34,575 nt of DNA from Mesotaenium endlicherianum (lineage: Eukaryota > Streptophyta > Zygnematophyceae > Zygnematales > Mesotaeniaceae): contig WELA01007774.1 in assembly GCA_009602735.1 (NCBI GenBank), forward strand, positions 1 through 34,575. Reading direction: 5' to 3'. Of this stretch, positions 19,188-30,327 are shown in pieces; position 1 is the first letter of the stretch; each line of letters starts with the position of its first letter. The translations under genes were made by a program, and so were the position numbers. The notes beneath the pieces are model-generated. The model saw only the letters and a program-made list of their open reading frames with translations, was not told the origin of the DNA and did no database searches.

Positions 19188-20829
19188 TCATCCAGAGTGT
19201 GCGCTCTCTGGAGGTCTATATTGCTGATGAATCTCCTTCATCTTTTTGTCAGGCATGCATAATGGATCCAATTCAGCAGGACTCATAATACCTGCTACGA
19301 GGGCAGCTAGTGACGACTCACTATCTCTAGCATCCTCACGGTTAGTAGACTGGATTACTGACTGTTGCTGTCTTTTAAAGGCTGGTCTTTTATCTCGACC
19401 TTTGGGAGGTGCTTGTCTAGACACTGCTCTCTGAAGTGACCCAACTGCTGGCAATGGAAGCACACAGAGTTTGCTGAGGCTGGTCTCGTCTTAGTCCTAC
19501 CACCACCTCTTCTGTAGCCACCTCGAGAGTAACCACCCCTCCCTCATTGCATAGCATTATACTCATACTCGTACTCATCACCCTGATCATCCTCAGCCTG
19601 GTCTCCTCCAATTGCATTGTAGGAACCGTGGGGCTGTTTCACAATCTTAAACACCAAAGCATTACTCTGACGCTTGTGATTAAACTGCTGCTGATCCCAG
19701 GCATCAACGTTCTGGATCAAGTCACCCAGTTTCTCATACTTCATTTCAGCAAAATGACCTGAGACTTTGGATTTCAAGCCATCCCTGAAGTATGCTATCC
19801 TTTACCGCTCTGGCAACTTTGGCTGCTTCATCATGTTCTCCTAGAACTTTTGAGCAAACTCAGCAACTGAAGTGGTCTGCTTCAGTGTCAAGGAGATCAT
19901 TGCATAGATAGCTTTCTCCTGCTGATTGATGACATCAAACTTCTCATGCAATTTCAAGACAAACTCTACCCAAGTAGGGTCACCGAGTTGCTGAGCCTTA
20001 CGCTCTCCTTTCCAGTATAGCCACCAGTCTGCTGCACTGCCTTTCAGTAGAGCACCAGTGTGCTTGACCTTCTCGTAATCTTGCAGTTCTGGGTAGTTCT
20101 CCAGCCACTGCTCAACATCAGCGAGAAACTTGATCAGGTAATACTTTTTGTTTCTTTCAGGGTCATAGTCCTGGGGAGATTTTGGCTTAGGCTTACTAGG
20201 CCCTCTGCCACCACCACCAGTGGTTTGAAAACCCAGTTGGTCTCTGATCCGCAGCAAAGACATTATATTCTTTTGTCCTCCTGTTGGGACTGATACATGC
20301 TGGCCATTTGCGATTGCATTTGCACAAATAATACCCCCAAATCCACACTCTGAGGTGGGAGTCTAGCAAATGCAGCAGTAGCAGTGGCATCCACTCGCTG
20401 AGTAGTGTCCTCAATAGTCCTTCTCGCTCCTGCAACAGCAATTCCTACCGCATTCAATCGGTCACAAATTTGACCTAGAAGCACATTGAGTTGTACAGCG
20501 GGAGGTGGGTTCAGAACATTGGCCCCTGCTGCCATAAGTTCTTCGACAGTGCACTCATCCGCTGGCTGTCCTTCCCTCCGTTCTGTATCTTCAGCAGCTT
20601 TTGCTAATCGTTTGGCTTCTAATCTGGCTCTCCCCTCCTCAGCCTCCTGTGCTGCAACTGGAGCAATAGCAGCTGCCTCATCTGCAACCTCTCTAGCTGC
20701 ACTATCTGCCATTGTTTCAAAATAGGTACGGGTTCCCGCTACATGGCTTTCAGCCTGATTTTTGACATTCTCATTATCCTGGTTCTCCATGTCTCGGGAG
20801 TTGCTAATTTGAGACCTTGTCCTTACCAT
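19188..20829 (-). pseudogene. Element 2 gag, frameshifted
   Basis: It starts MVRTRSQ at 20829, 22 nt inside the PBS. A one-base deletion near 20263 (KRI, then stop, where element 1 reads KRIIMS) splits it. It continues in other frames with FLADVEQWLENYPEL and GSAADWWLYWKGERKA, an Arg/Gly-rich stretch, and a zinc knuckle region split by frameshifts near 19440-19500. It lacks the 9-nt insertion with a stop seen in element 1. Confidence 0.85.
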
Positions 20830-20850
20830 ACAAAGAAGACTGTGATAACT

Positions 20851-20862
20851 GCTCCGATACCA
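20851..20862 (-). promoter_or_regulatory. Element 2 primer binding site
   Basis: The minus strand reads TGGTATCGGAGC, identical to the element 1 PBS and one base inside the LTR end at 20864. Initiator Met tRNA type. Confidence 0.87.
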
Positions 20863-20863
20863 C

Positions 20864-21490
20864 TGAAATGAATCGACTTATCAAACTGGCGATTATCAAT
20901 TAATCATGATCTTTATATCAGCAAGTAATCTTTATGGTATTTTCTGTTAATTGATTAAATAGCAAAAGACAACACCCTAGCAGTGGACAATACTCGCGAG
21001 TCAAATGCAAGTAAACTAGCATCAATAATGCAATCAGTAAACTCATTCATAAGCAAGGCTAGGAGACAGTGCATATCAATGGCTTCTCGCCTTGGATTCA
21101 GATGTCTCTCAGTAAGCTGTACAAGAGAGTTGGCCTCGTTTTCAAATGCTGAACTCGAGAGCAATGTCTAGCATATGTACATGGAATGAGTTTACTGGTC
21201 AACGGCAAGTGCGATGGCACCGCCTACCCGGGAGTTAACCACGTTGGTAGGACCTCGGTGAACCAAATCCACCGCCATCTCCCATCATCCCGAATCGCCA
21301 TCCATCCTAAGGATGTCATCTGGCCATTCATCTAGCACACCACACTTAGATGCATATCTAGGCAGTTCGCTGCTACCGAGTACGGAAGTCAGCTGGCTGT
21401 CAAAAAATGTGTCAGCAGGCTGACCCAAGTTGACTTCAGCCTGCTGCTCCCAGCTGAGTCATTCAACTGATTATTTTATAAGTCCAGCAG
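20864..21490 (-). repeat. Element 2 5' LTR, start missing
   Basis: The LTR 3' end is at 20864 (..TTCATTTCA on the minus strand). It runs 627 bp and stops near 21490 within GTCCAGCAGA, so about the first 120 bp, including the TG terminus, are lost. Beyond it lies unrelated sequence, so the breakpoint is a deletion or rearrangement. Confidence 0.85.
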
Positions 21491-22024
21491 AGGAGTTCTA
21501 TGGTAGGGTTATATATCTATAAGAGCGATTTTCTTTGGACGAGTATGGGCGTTTGAGCATTTTGTGGATGAGTCTTGTTGAGAGGAGAGATAAGGAAAGC
21601 AATGAAAGGAAAGAAAGATGAGAGTCTCTTCTAAGCCTCCTTTTGCACTTGATGGGACAAAAATCACTAGTTATGGGATACTCGCGTATCGGTCCGTAAG
21701 CGACACATTACATCAGGTATTTTGACGTATTTTTAATATACTTGAAATACGCATCTCGACGAGGTAAAAATGAATCTTTGGCGGTCTGAGAACGTAGCAA
21801 CGATATTTTTCACCCCCTTCATATCAAAGCAAATTGAGTCCTCTACCATTTGTGACCAATTGCTGTCAAAATTTCTAAGCAATTTGAAAGTTGTAAGCCT
21901 TGCCAATTTTCCGGAGAACCTTAGAAAAATATATTATACACGTATTTCCATTTCTTACACGTATTTTTGCAATACGTATCCGTTTTACGTATTTTTCAAA
22001 TACGTATTCCATAAATAAGCGAAA
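21491..22024. other. AT-rich intergenic DNA with a TACGTATT inverted-repeat cluster
   Basis: No gene seen. From about 21715 to 22010 the sequence repeats ACGTATTT and AAATACGT in both orientations. One example is the 19-bp hairpin ACGTATTTTTCAAATACGT at 21987-22005. It could be a transposon end or a matrix-type AT element; neither is shown. Confidence 0.5.
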
Positions 22025-22274
22025 GTGAAGTTCACGGCTGACTTTGTAGAAGCTCATCTTAGAGCCGATGAAGAGTTTGAGCAAGGAACAGCTGTGGTTG
22101 TGCACAAAGGAGCAAGTTCAAACAAGCACAGACAGCAGCAAATAGGAAAGAGAAAGGAAAATCCAAAGTTATGGACCCTGACAGTGATGCTAGCAGTGCT
22201 AGTGAGGTCGAAAGTTTAGGTTCTGATTCGGAGGATGCTACCCCTAAGCATGCAAGAACTCAACGGAGCTGCTG
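22025..22274 (+). pseudogene. Degenerate coding-like fragment, acidic Ser-rich
   Basis: The first half reads in one frame (FVEAHLRADEEFEQGTAVVV). The continuation lies in another frame after about 22140 (KGKSKVMDPDSDASSASEV, then a Ser/Asp/Glu-rich stretch and a stop). This suggests a frameshifted remnant, possibly the N-terminal region of a DNA-transposon protein. I do not recognise the family. Confidence 0.3.
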
Positions 22275-24457
22275 AGGAGCTCCATGAAGAATGAAGTTGG
22301 AAGGAGGCTGCCCCGGGAGAGACATATGAAGACATGCTATTCAATCCCTCTAGTGACCATCCCTATGGGCTTCAATGTGGCCACCAAGCTAAGAGTTCTC
22401 GGTAACTTCTACCGGGTCCTCCTAAAGATTTATAGTCACCCATGGAACAAAATAAAATCGAACTTTATCGAGATCTCAAAAAGTTTGTTGAGAGGCCACC
22501 TTGCAATTTGGTCCACATCAAGTTATTTGCATGCAGATATAAAGTGAAGGGTGAAATTTGGGAGATAATTTTAAGAAATTTTGAAAAAGTTTACAAGCTT
22601 GGGTGGCCTGCACCATGGCAGGCAAAATGAGGAGCGGAATGCTAAAGTTTAATCTCGTCAATGAATATCAAGCTTGCACTGAAAGTGGCAAAGGTGGCCA
22701 CAAGGCTCAGAATGCTCTGAAAATTCTACTAAGTCCTCCCAAAAATCATATTCACCCATGCCGAGGCCCGAAACAAAAACTGAATGTCACCAAGATCTTA
22801 CAAGATGAAGAGGCCTGCTTCAAGAGTACAAAAAAGCGAAACCTGCCAACTTTGGCACGTGTGAAAAGCTTGCAGGGTTGGTCTAGGTACAAATTTATTT
22901 ATATTTCTACTTAGAGTACAAATTGAGGAATAAGTTTGTGAGGTTTCAAAAAATATAAACTTGTATGAAGACCTCGGTGGCTTGCACCATGGCAGGCAAA
23001 ATAAAGCACAAAATGATGAAGAAGTGCAAATAATGAGCTAAAACTTCAAACTCTCATTTAGTACAAGTCCAGAATGGAGATTTTTGGTAGGGGTAGGCAA
23101 TAGGCATATGTACCTATACCTCAAGTTCTGGTTTTTCCGCCTTATGTGCCACGAACGGCGCTCCTATGTACTCATAAGTAAGTATGCTAAGTGACGTGAG
23201 TATGCTAAGAACTAAAACAATATTGAACCCAGATTTCGAAAGGCCTCAAAAGCTACATTCTTTTTTCCGTCTATTAAGCTTTCTTAACAAGCCGAGACGG
23301 TGCCTCCCCTTAATCCTCCTTCACATAACTTAAAAAGACTTTGATTATATGTATGTAGTTACTAAGGCTTGATATCATCTTGCCTTGGTGGTAAATGCTG
23401 AAATTTCTTTTCAAAGCATCTTATTGCATACGTAGTTTTTGGATTGAGTACGTGCAATGGCCTTCTTCTTGCATGCAATCCTTGCGCACATAAGTGGCAA
23501 TTAGTTGCCATCCTTGTTCTTTCTTTGCAATAAGTTTGATGTTCCTAACAGGCCCAACGTCTCCATCAAAGCAATACTTGTGCATTAATTGGTTTCAGAA
23601 TGAACTTATCCTAGATGAACAAATGACCTCCTATTTCCAACTACTTGTTTTTATGATTTGCAGTGTCCATCGATGTAAAACAAGCTTCTTTTGTGCAAAC
23701 CAAGTCCAAGAAATCCTTCCCCTTGTCATACATGTTGCAACATGGTTGAGAAGGTTTTATGTTGCTATGCAAGCCGTACATCTTCTGACTACAAGGATTT
23801 GAAGACATTATGTTACATAAAGTAAGAGGATGTGGATAGACCAAAGTGTAAATTGACAGGATGCTACACTCTTCAATCAAAAAAATCATTGAAGTTGTCA
23901 CAAATACAAATACATGACTAACAAAGGCATCTTACGAAGAGTTCCTGACTCATGATGTATCATATGTACAAAAGCGAATAGCATGCACGCGGTGAAATTC
24001 TAGCGAAATAGCTTTGCTCACATTTACAAAGCATACATGTCCAGGAGTACATTCAATATATTATTTGAACGTCTCTGTACCTCGACAACTTTGACTGAAT
24101 ATTTGGCACCCCTATAGACCCTCGTAAGCAAGCGATGGAAACTATAGTTAAACTCCTGATGCGATCCACAAGGGGGGGAGCTTCACACGGAGGGCACTAC
24201 ACGCACATATGTCCAGGCAGTGAGCTTCAACCAATCCAACACACTCTGGCATTTTCCTACGCGAACACTTGCAAACTTAGCCTATTGAGGGATGGAAACA
24301 ATCACTCAACTACATCCTTCTAGTTTGTGCTTGGAAGTTAACCACCATCTGTACAAGTCAGCCCCGGGGCCGCCGCAGGCAAGAAGCTACAACCTCTGGC
24401 AGATTGCGCTTGCAGGCAAGCAAGCCTGAGAGCCGACAAAAAGGGACGTCAGAGCAT
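22275..24457. other. Intergenic DNA, no gene supported
   Basis: Only short open frames. A stretch at 22442-22630 reads plausibly as degraded coding sequence (MEQNKIELYRDLKKFVERPP), but I see no family match. About 27 bp around TGCACCATGGCAGGCAAAAT occurs near 22608 and again near 22986. The rest (23010-24457) shows nothing recognisable; it contains the 3' flank of the SAP gene. Confidence 0.45.
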
Positions 24458-26932
24458 CTAGCTGGAAACAAACCGGCGTTGGAGGCTGCTTGGACGTTCT
24501 CGTATTCCTTGCAAATTTGACACGTCAGCCAGAGGCTGCTTCTTTGGCACGTTCTTCTTGGGCAGCTGTATGATGAGTTTCGAGGAGTGAGCTTCTTTCT
24601 GGGAGTGCGGGGGAGGGCGCACTCGCGACTTGCCATCTTCTTGATGGAGTCTGAAAAACTCCCCTATTGTGGACTCGGAGAATGTGTGCTTGTTACCCTG
24701 TGGATCGCCCACTAAGTGCGCATGTCCATCCATTGGCTGAGCAGGAAGTGGGGGAGCAGGAGTAGGAGGGGGCAGTCCGGGAGGTGGGGCAGGCGTAGGG
24801 GGAGGAGGGTAAGAGGGGGGGGAAGGGACGACATGAACAGCAGCAGCAGCAGCAGGAGCAGGAGCAGGAGCAGGAAGAGAAGAAGGAGAAGATGGCTTGG
24901 ATGAGGGAAATCTTGTCAAGGGTCGCCCGGCTCCGGCTACAGCGCCAGCTGACATGACTTGGGACACAGAGCTCGCTGGAACACACGGCGCTCCTTCGAC
25001 GCTGCCACCGGGGGCGACGTAAACAATAGGGCTCCACACACGCTTCTTTTCGCCAGGCCCCCCCTCGTCCTCAGCGCAAGGACGGGCGGCACGTGGCAGC
25101 AACGATGGCGGCGGCGAAACCGGCGGCGACAAGTGGGCAGCACTCGGGGCTTTAGGTCTTGGATCAGGATTTTGGGCGGGCGCGGGGGCAGGCGCGGCCA
25201 CTGGAGGGATTGCACAAGCAGCGCCCGGCAGTGGAGGCGCCGGGCCTCTGGCTGGTCCTCCACCGCCAACACCAGACGGAAATCCATGAGGGGGAGGCTG
25301 GGGCCTCTGGTGGCCCCCTGCCCCTCCCCCTCCCCCTCCCCCTCCATAAAAGGCGGCCGCTGGCCCTCCCATGTTCTGCCCCTGCCCCTGCCCATTGTGT
25401 GGGACGTTCCAGGGGGCGCTCAGCAGTCCCAGCTGGCGCTGCTGCGGCAGCGGCAGGTGGCGGGCCGCGTGCCACTCTGCCGCCCCCCCGCGGCTTGCCA
25501 CCTTCTCCTCCTGCTGCTCCCTTTGCTGCTGCTGCCGGCGGAACTCCAAGTAGGCCGCTTGCTGGCTGCAGTAGCTCTGCTGCTGACGCAGCAGCAGCTG
25601 CTGCTGCTGCTGTTGCCGAGCGAAATACCTCTGCTGACTCCAGGCATGATGCTCCTGGCCTGTCACTGAGGCCGGGGCCATGCCTCCAACTCCCCTCTGC
25701 TTGTAATACGCAGCGTTGATCTCAAATCCGTTCACGCCGCCATAATTGGCTCCGGCACTGGCGCCGCCGGCGACGTCCGCATCCCACCGCAAACGGCGCC
25801 GCCCCTTCCTCTCCCCTGCCTCGTTAACGACGCCTGTCGTCTGATCGCAGCGGCTTCCCGCCTCAAACTCCACTTCTCCGTCTCCCTGCTGCTGCTGCTG
25901 CTGCTGCTCCCGCCCTCCGTGGCTCTTGGCCTCGCTCCCCTTTCCTGTCTTGCAGCTCTCGTTCCTCCCCCCAGTCTCCATGCCCCCATAGCCTTCAAGC
26001 GGCTGACTTTCGCCTGATGGTTGATGAGCTGACACCTGGGCTGCAGCTGTGACGTGGCCTGCAGTTCCTCCGCCACCTGTCTGGCGCACGGCTGCGGCCA
26101 CTGCCGCCTCCAAGGAGTCAAACCTACCCCTGGCCTCTCCCTGGTGCTGGTACTGGTGCTGGTACTGATACTGCTGCTGCTGCTGCTGGTATTGCTGCTG
26201 CAGCTTCTGCTGCTGGAGCTGGTACAAATGCTGCTGCTGCTGCTGCAGAAGCTGGTGCTGCCGCCGAGTGGCGACACTGGGGAGAGCTTTCGCGGTGCCC
26301 GTGTGATGATGCAGCCCTCCTGCACGCCCTGCAGCCAGCCAGAGGAAGCCCGACGGAGCCACGCATGAGTCTGTGTGTGAAGAGAGTGCCACCTGGCACA
26401 AGCGCGGGCGCTGCAATCTGCTGCTGCTGTCTGCTGTCTGTATTTGGTAATACATCTAGCCCCCTGCAGGCTTCCTTTGCTTTCACAGGCCATGGCGTAA
26501 TAAGGAGCAACACAAGCTGCAAGTGCACGACGACAGCTGTCCGGAAGGGCTGACCTGAGGTGGCGGCGGTGCGGCGGCTGCCGACGGGAAACCCACGGGT
26601 GGACGAATGCTTTTCTGCCCGGACTCTGCGGGCAGCATCCCCTCGGGCGTGCTTTTCATCCAGCACCCTGCGCCTCTCTCCCTCGTCTGCCCACAGCTGC
26701 ACGCCCCCACGAAGAAACTCCAGTTCTTTTCTCAGATGTAAGCCCACAGGCGTGGGAGGCAATCAAGGGCTGCCCCCATCGAAGGAGCTTGCCAGCGCGC
26801 CCCGTTCAGATACAGAAGCAACAAGACACACACGGCCCAATGGAAGGATGCACACTCGAATAAACCAACTGCCTTGACAGACATAAGTACGCAAGTACAC
26901 ACGCGCATTCACACACTCTCTCTCTCTCTCTG

Positions 26933-26966
<34 letters not shown>

Positions 26967-29900
26967 CACATACGAAAAGACACGCACACACCCGGTTGTG
27001 GGCACACAAATGAGAAGAGGGCGAGATATGGATGGAGATGGGGGGGGCAGGGGACGAGAGGGAGAGCATCACCACCTGTCGGCGAGTGCGCAGGCGGTAC
27101 AGGTTGCGGCCCTTGATGAGCAGCGGCTTGAGCGGCGGCAGCGCCCTCTCGCCCCTGCTCCACAGCACCTCCACCTGCACACCCACCCACCCAGCAGCAG
27201 ACGGCACGTGGCATGCCGGGGCGAGAGTGTGAGCGCAAGGAAGCCGCCAGCAGAGGACACTTGGCACACCCTGTCAGGGGGCTTGATGCTGTACCGAGTG
27301 AATTCCAACGTCTGCCAGAAAGAGGCTGAGGCTCTGGATGTTCCACACCCCATTGCTGCAAGGCTCTCACCGGTGCACGCCCAGGCCCACGCTGCCCAGC
27401 TGGTGCTGCAGCAGAAGGTAGTTGTGTGTGCATGCAGGGGGCAGGTGCGGGCCTAAGGCAGGGACATGGGCAAGAAGCACAGGCTGGGAGAGCTGAGGAG
27501 AGGAGGGGAGGGGAGGGGCGGGGAGAGGGGAGGCAACACACGGTGAAGGTGTGCTGCTGCTTCTCGGCGCCGTAGCTCTCCTTCACGATGCGCCCGGCGA
27601 TGGTGCGCGTTCCCAGATGGTTCTTGGCCGCCCGCGCCTGCGGCATGTAGCTGCACCCCCTCACACGCACGCACGTGAGCACGCGGGCATGCATGCATGC
27701 ATGTAAGCACGCACGCACGTACGTAAGCACGCAGGCCCTACCCTATGAGGATTGTCAATTTAATAGATATGTAGAATGTAAGAGTGCATGGCTGCGTGGC
27801 AGGGTCTTGCAGCAGAGAGGCAGAGGGGGGAGTGTGGCGGGCGACACTTACACGTCAAACACGTTCTGCTCAAACAGCACTATGTCCCCCCGGCACACAT
27901 CGCCTGTATACATGCACACACAAGCACGCCCACACGCAACGCAAACCAAGCGCAGGACGCACGTGCACACAATACACTGTGAGTCTTCTTCCAGCAAGCA
28001 CTCACCCGTACGATCACCACATGCGCGAGAGAGCTCTCGAGACTCCCTCACCGGGCACATGCACCCAGCATCAACAATCGCATCCCCCACACTGTTTCAT
28101 GTCTCGTCGGCTCGCCGCCCACCAGGAGCAGCCCTGGAGGGAGGGAGGGAGGGGGCACACCACATGGGCTGGCCGGCTGCCCCGCATGGCACAGCATGTC
28201 GGCTGGGCCTCCCAAATCGTCAGGCACCAATGCTCACTCACTGGATGCACGTGGAGTGCGTGCTGCTGCACTGGCTGTCATCAGTCTCTGCATGCGCGCG
28301 TGCAAGGATGGGTTGGGTGCGGTGTGCCAGCAGCCATCAGTCACAGCCATATCATCGAGTCTCTGCACGTGGGCGTGCCAGCATGGAATGGTGGAGGGCG
28401 GGCGCCATGCGGATCAGTATCTACCGGTGCAGTCGCGGACGAAAGACTCCGTCGCATACTTGGCAGCGATTGCGTCTGTCGTCGTCAATCTGTCACAGTT
28501 CCCCACAGTCAATCGAGAGCCACTCTGTATGAGTGTTAGTACACTATGATATGCAGGGGGGCAAAGAGGTGGGGCGATGGGGATGTGTGACAGGTGGCAA
28601 CCCGGGTTGGCCGCCAGGTGGCTGGTGAGCAGGCGCCAGGTGCCAGGTGCCATCCAAGCTGGCTGCCTGGCGTTTGCAAGCTTCTCCCTGATGCATGTGA
28701 TGTGAGTCAGCTTGCTTCTGCAGAAGCAGGCAGGCAGGCACGCAGTCTAGGTAGAGTCAAGCGGGGCACCAACACGCGCCACCAGTGAACGAGACACCTG
28801 TCGTCTCCTGGATAAATACTTGTCACTCGTCCTATTGGCCAGCAAGGTGCCCCCCCGATCGTTGCATGCAGCAAACCAATGGCTGGCTGAGACTGACAGC
28901 CCTGGGGCCCTCGAGGGGCGGATGAAGGGCTGCCGGCCAAGCGGCAGACCGTAATAGGGTGCCCAGAACCAGGTGGCTTGTCTAACCACATGCCCATTTC
29001 TGAGCGGCTGTATCGATACACTCAATCTTATACATGCAGTAAGAGCCGCAGTCAAAAAGGGAGTTCAGGAGTGTTAGGAGAGGGGTGGAGTAGTCTTGCA
29101 GACACGGATACAGATGTTGTATAATACTTCATCTGACATATGATGCATCACATGATGTGTACATATATATGTGTGTTTCGTACTTCAGGTGCTCCTGGAT
29201 GCGGGCGATGAGCTCTGATTCGAGGGGAGGGGTGGGGTAGGATCATATATTATACATATAATACATTGTGTGATATACTAAGATAACATGTATAGAGGTA
29301 CGCATCCATACTCAAGGTGCTCCTGGATGCGCGCGATGAGCTCCGCCTTGAGGCCCGACATGCGCAGCTCGTGCTTGCGCAGGTACAGCTTGCACTCCGC
29401 CACCTTCAGCTTCGCCACCTGGCCAGCTGCTCGCACGCAGCCATCACATAGAAGCACGTCCATCCATGCATGCACGTCGTTGGCAGCATGCACTACACGT
29501 GCAGCGTTGTCGGCCGTGTGCATCGAGCGAGCATACGATGCAACTTACTCAAGGGTCATGATTACTGACCAAGCTTCAGCAAGCGAGGGCATGCCATTTG
29601 GCGTCTGCCGCAATCAAGGGCATGGTGCATAGGTAGATTTGAAGGAGCTGCTTTTGGCTTCTGCGCAGACATTCTGCACACTTCAAAATCTGTTGCCATG
29701 CCATTGAGCTGCAGTACAAGTGGTTGCGAGTATTTCACCATATACACCAAAAAAAGGTTGTTGTGTAAAGGTCCTCACATCTTTTAACTTCTTCCTCAAC
29801 CCTCCCAGCGAACATTTCAGTCCATTCCTCTCTACATTAAGACAGTAATAGCTGTTATTGATTGCATAAGCTATTGCCCCAAGTGAATCAAACCAGATAC

Positions 29901-30327
29901 CATGTCATGCTATTGGTACAACAAACATTGACATGTAATCTTGCTTCACTCAATGCACGGGCTATATCTTGTTATCGACAGCGTCCTTTTACCTCCTATC
30001 AGTTTCTCCACAGCCTCGTATGCAACGAGGTCCTTGCTCATCATTTCTGTCCTGGATTTGCTCTCCGTAGAGTTGCTTGAACTTTCCGTGAAGCTTTCAT
30101 CTTCTGAATCGCTATTGTCGTCTACGCAGCTGCATCACAGTTTTTCCGCAGAGAGTCAATACCTCAGGTAAAATTGTTTGATATTCAATGCTGACACGTT
30201 AATTGAAGTTTAGCAGGAAGTGTCATGCATTCCACTACTCTGGCAGCTATTTTAATCTCAGTCTGAAGTACCTCTTGTCAGATACATCGCCTGAGCCCAA
30301 GTCGTCCTTGCAGCTGACGCCTTTCAT
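24458..30327 (-). CDS. SAP-domain protein, CCCH zinc finger protein 62-like, nine exons
   Basis: The minus-strand model joins 30327-30272, 30129-29993, 29426-29312, 28489-28425, 27903-27852, 27650-27542, 27174-27076, 26696-26555 and 26430-24458. All introns are GT..AG and every junction keeps phase, giving about 915 aa. Exons 1-2: ATG, then an acidic Ser-rich segment and AYEAVEKLIG. Exon 3: the SAP domain (LKVAECKLYLRKHELRMSG..), a helix-extension-helix fold that binds DNA or RNA. Exons 4-8: the conserved plant block SFVRDCTGDVCRGDIVLFEQ, GTRTIAGRIVKESYG, KQQHTFTVEVLWSRG, LPPLKPLLIKGRNLYRL, DEKHARG, as I recall from CCCH62-like proteins. Exon 9: a 656-aa disordered Gln-, Gly- and Pro-rich tail; no CCCH finger is visible. 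Likely nuclear; exact function unknown. The start of the last exon is the least certain junction. The conserved block makes the identification firm. Confidence 0.83.
26171..26247 (-). repeat. CAG-rich (poly-Gln) tract in the last SAP-gene exon
   Basis: Interrupted CTG on the plus strand, coding Gln runs on the minus strand. Similar shorter runs lie at 25586-25615 and 25886-25909, and a Gly/Pro-coding GGGGGA-type stretch is near 25318-25350. Purity is low, so length change is probably slow. Confidence 0.8.
26912..26968. repeat. (TC)n(AC)n microsatellite
   Basis: A nearly pure CT run followed by CA, in the intron between SAP-gene exons 7 and 8. The open frames across it are artefacts of the repeat. 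Confidence 0.9.
27483..27534. repeat. G/A-rich simple repeat
   Basis: An AGGGG/GGGGA-type stretch in the intron after exon 6. On the gene strand it is a C/T-rich tract within the intron. Confidence 0.75.
27661..27727. repeat. CACG/CATG-type simple repeat
   Basis: Runs of ACGC, ATGC and ACGT tetramers just upstream (in sense) of exon 6. Alternating purine-pyrimidine composition. Confidence 0.75.
29187..29215 (-). repeat. Partial duplicate of the SAP exon inside the next intron
   Basis: 29 bases match 29315-29343 (end of the SAP exon) with one mismatch, 128 bp away, encoding ELIARIQEHL again. On the gene strand the copy is preceded by a C-rich pyrimidine tract ending AATCAG, a good splice acceptor, and followed by a possible donor GTACGA. 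It may be an exon relic or an alternative exon. It is not needed in the main model, which keeps phase without it. Confidence 0.75.

Larger units (their letters stand above)
9264..21490 (-). mobile_element. Element 2: second chromovirus copy, interrupted by element 3
   Basis: Same family and gene order as element 1, about 8.5 kb once the 3.7 kb insertion is removed. PBS and gag lie at the right, pol in the middle, the extra ORF and PPT at the left. It is more decayed than element 1, with many frameshifts in pol. Both LTRs are incomplete: the 3' LTR (9666-9264) is cut at an internal site by an inverted LTR terminus, and the 5' LTR (20864-21490) lacks its first 120 bp or so. The flanking target duplication cannot be seen. 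Confidence 0.88.

Noticed and set aside
24959-25669. 236-codon plus-strand open frame over the SAP-gene last exon
   Set aside because: It lies antisense to the Gln/Gly/Pro-rich exon. GC-rich repeats keep several frames open, and its composition (Arg/Leu runs) is that of a shadow.
26124-26762. 212-codon frame continuing exon 8 without splicing
   Set aside because: It would end in Ala runs from the CAG repeat in another frame. The GT donor at 26555 with a phase-compatible acceptor at 26430 gives the longer reading. Intron retention remains possible.
27675-28539. Two long plus-strand frames (285 and 251 codons)
   Set aside because: They cross simple repeats and the conserved minus-strand exons at 27852-27903 and 28425-28489. 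No domain.
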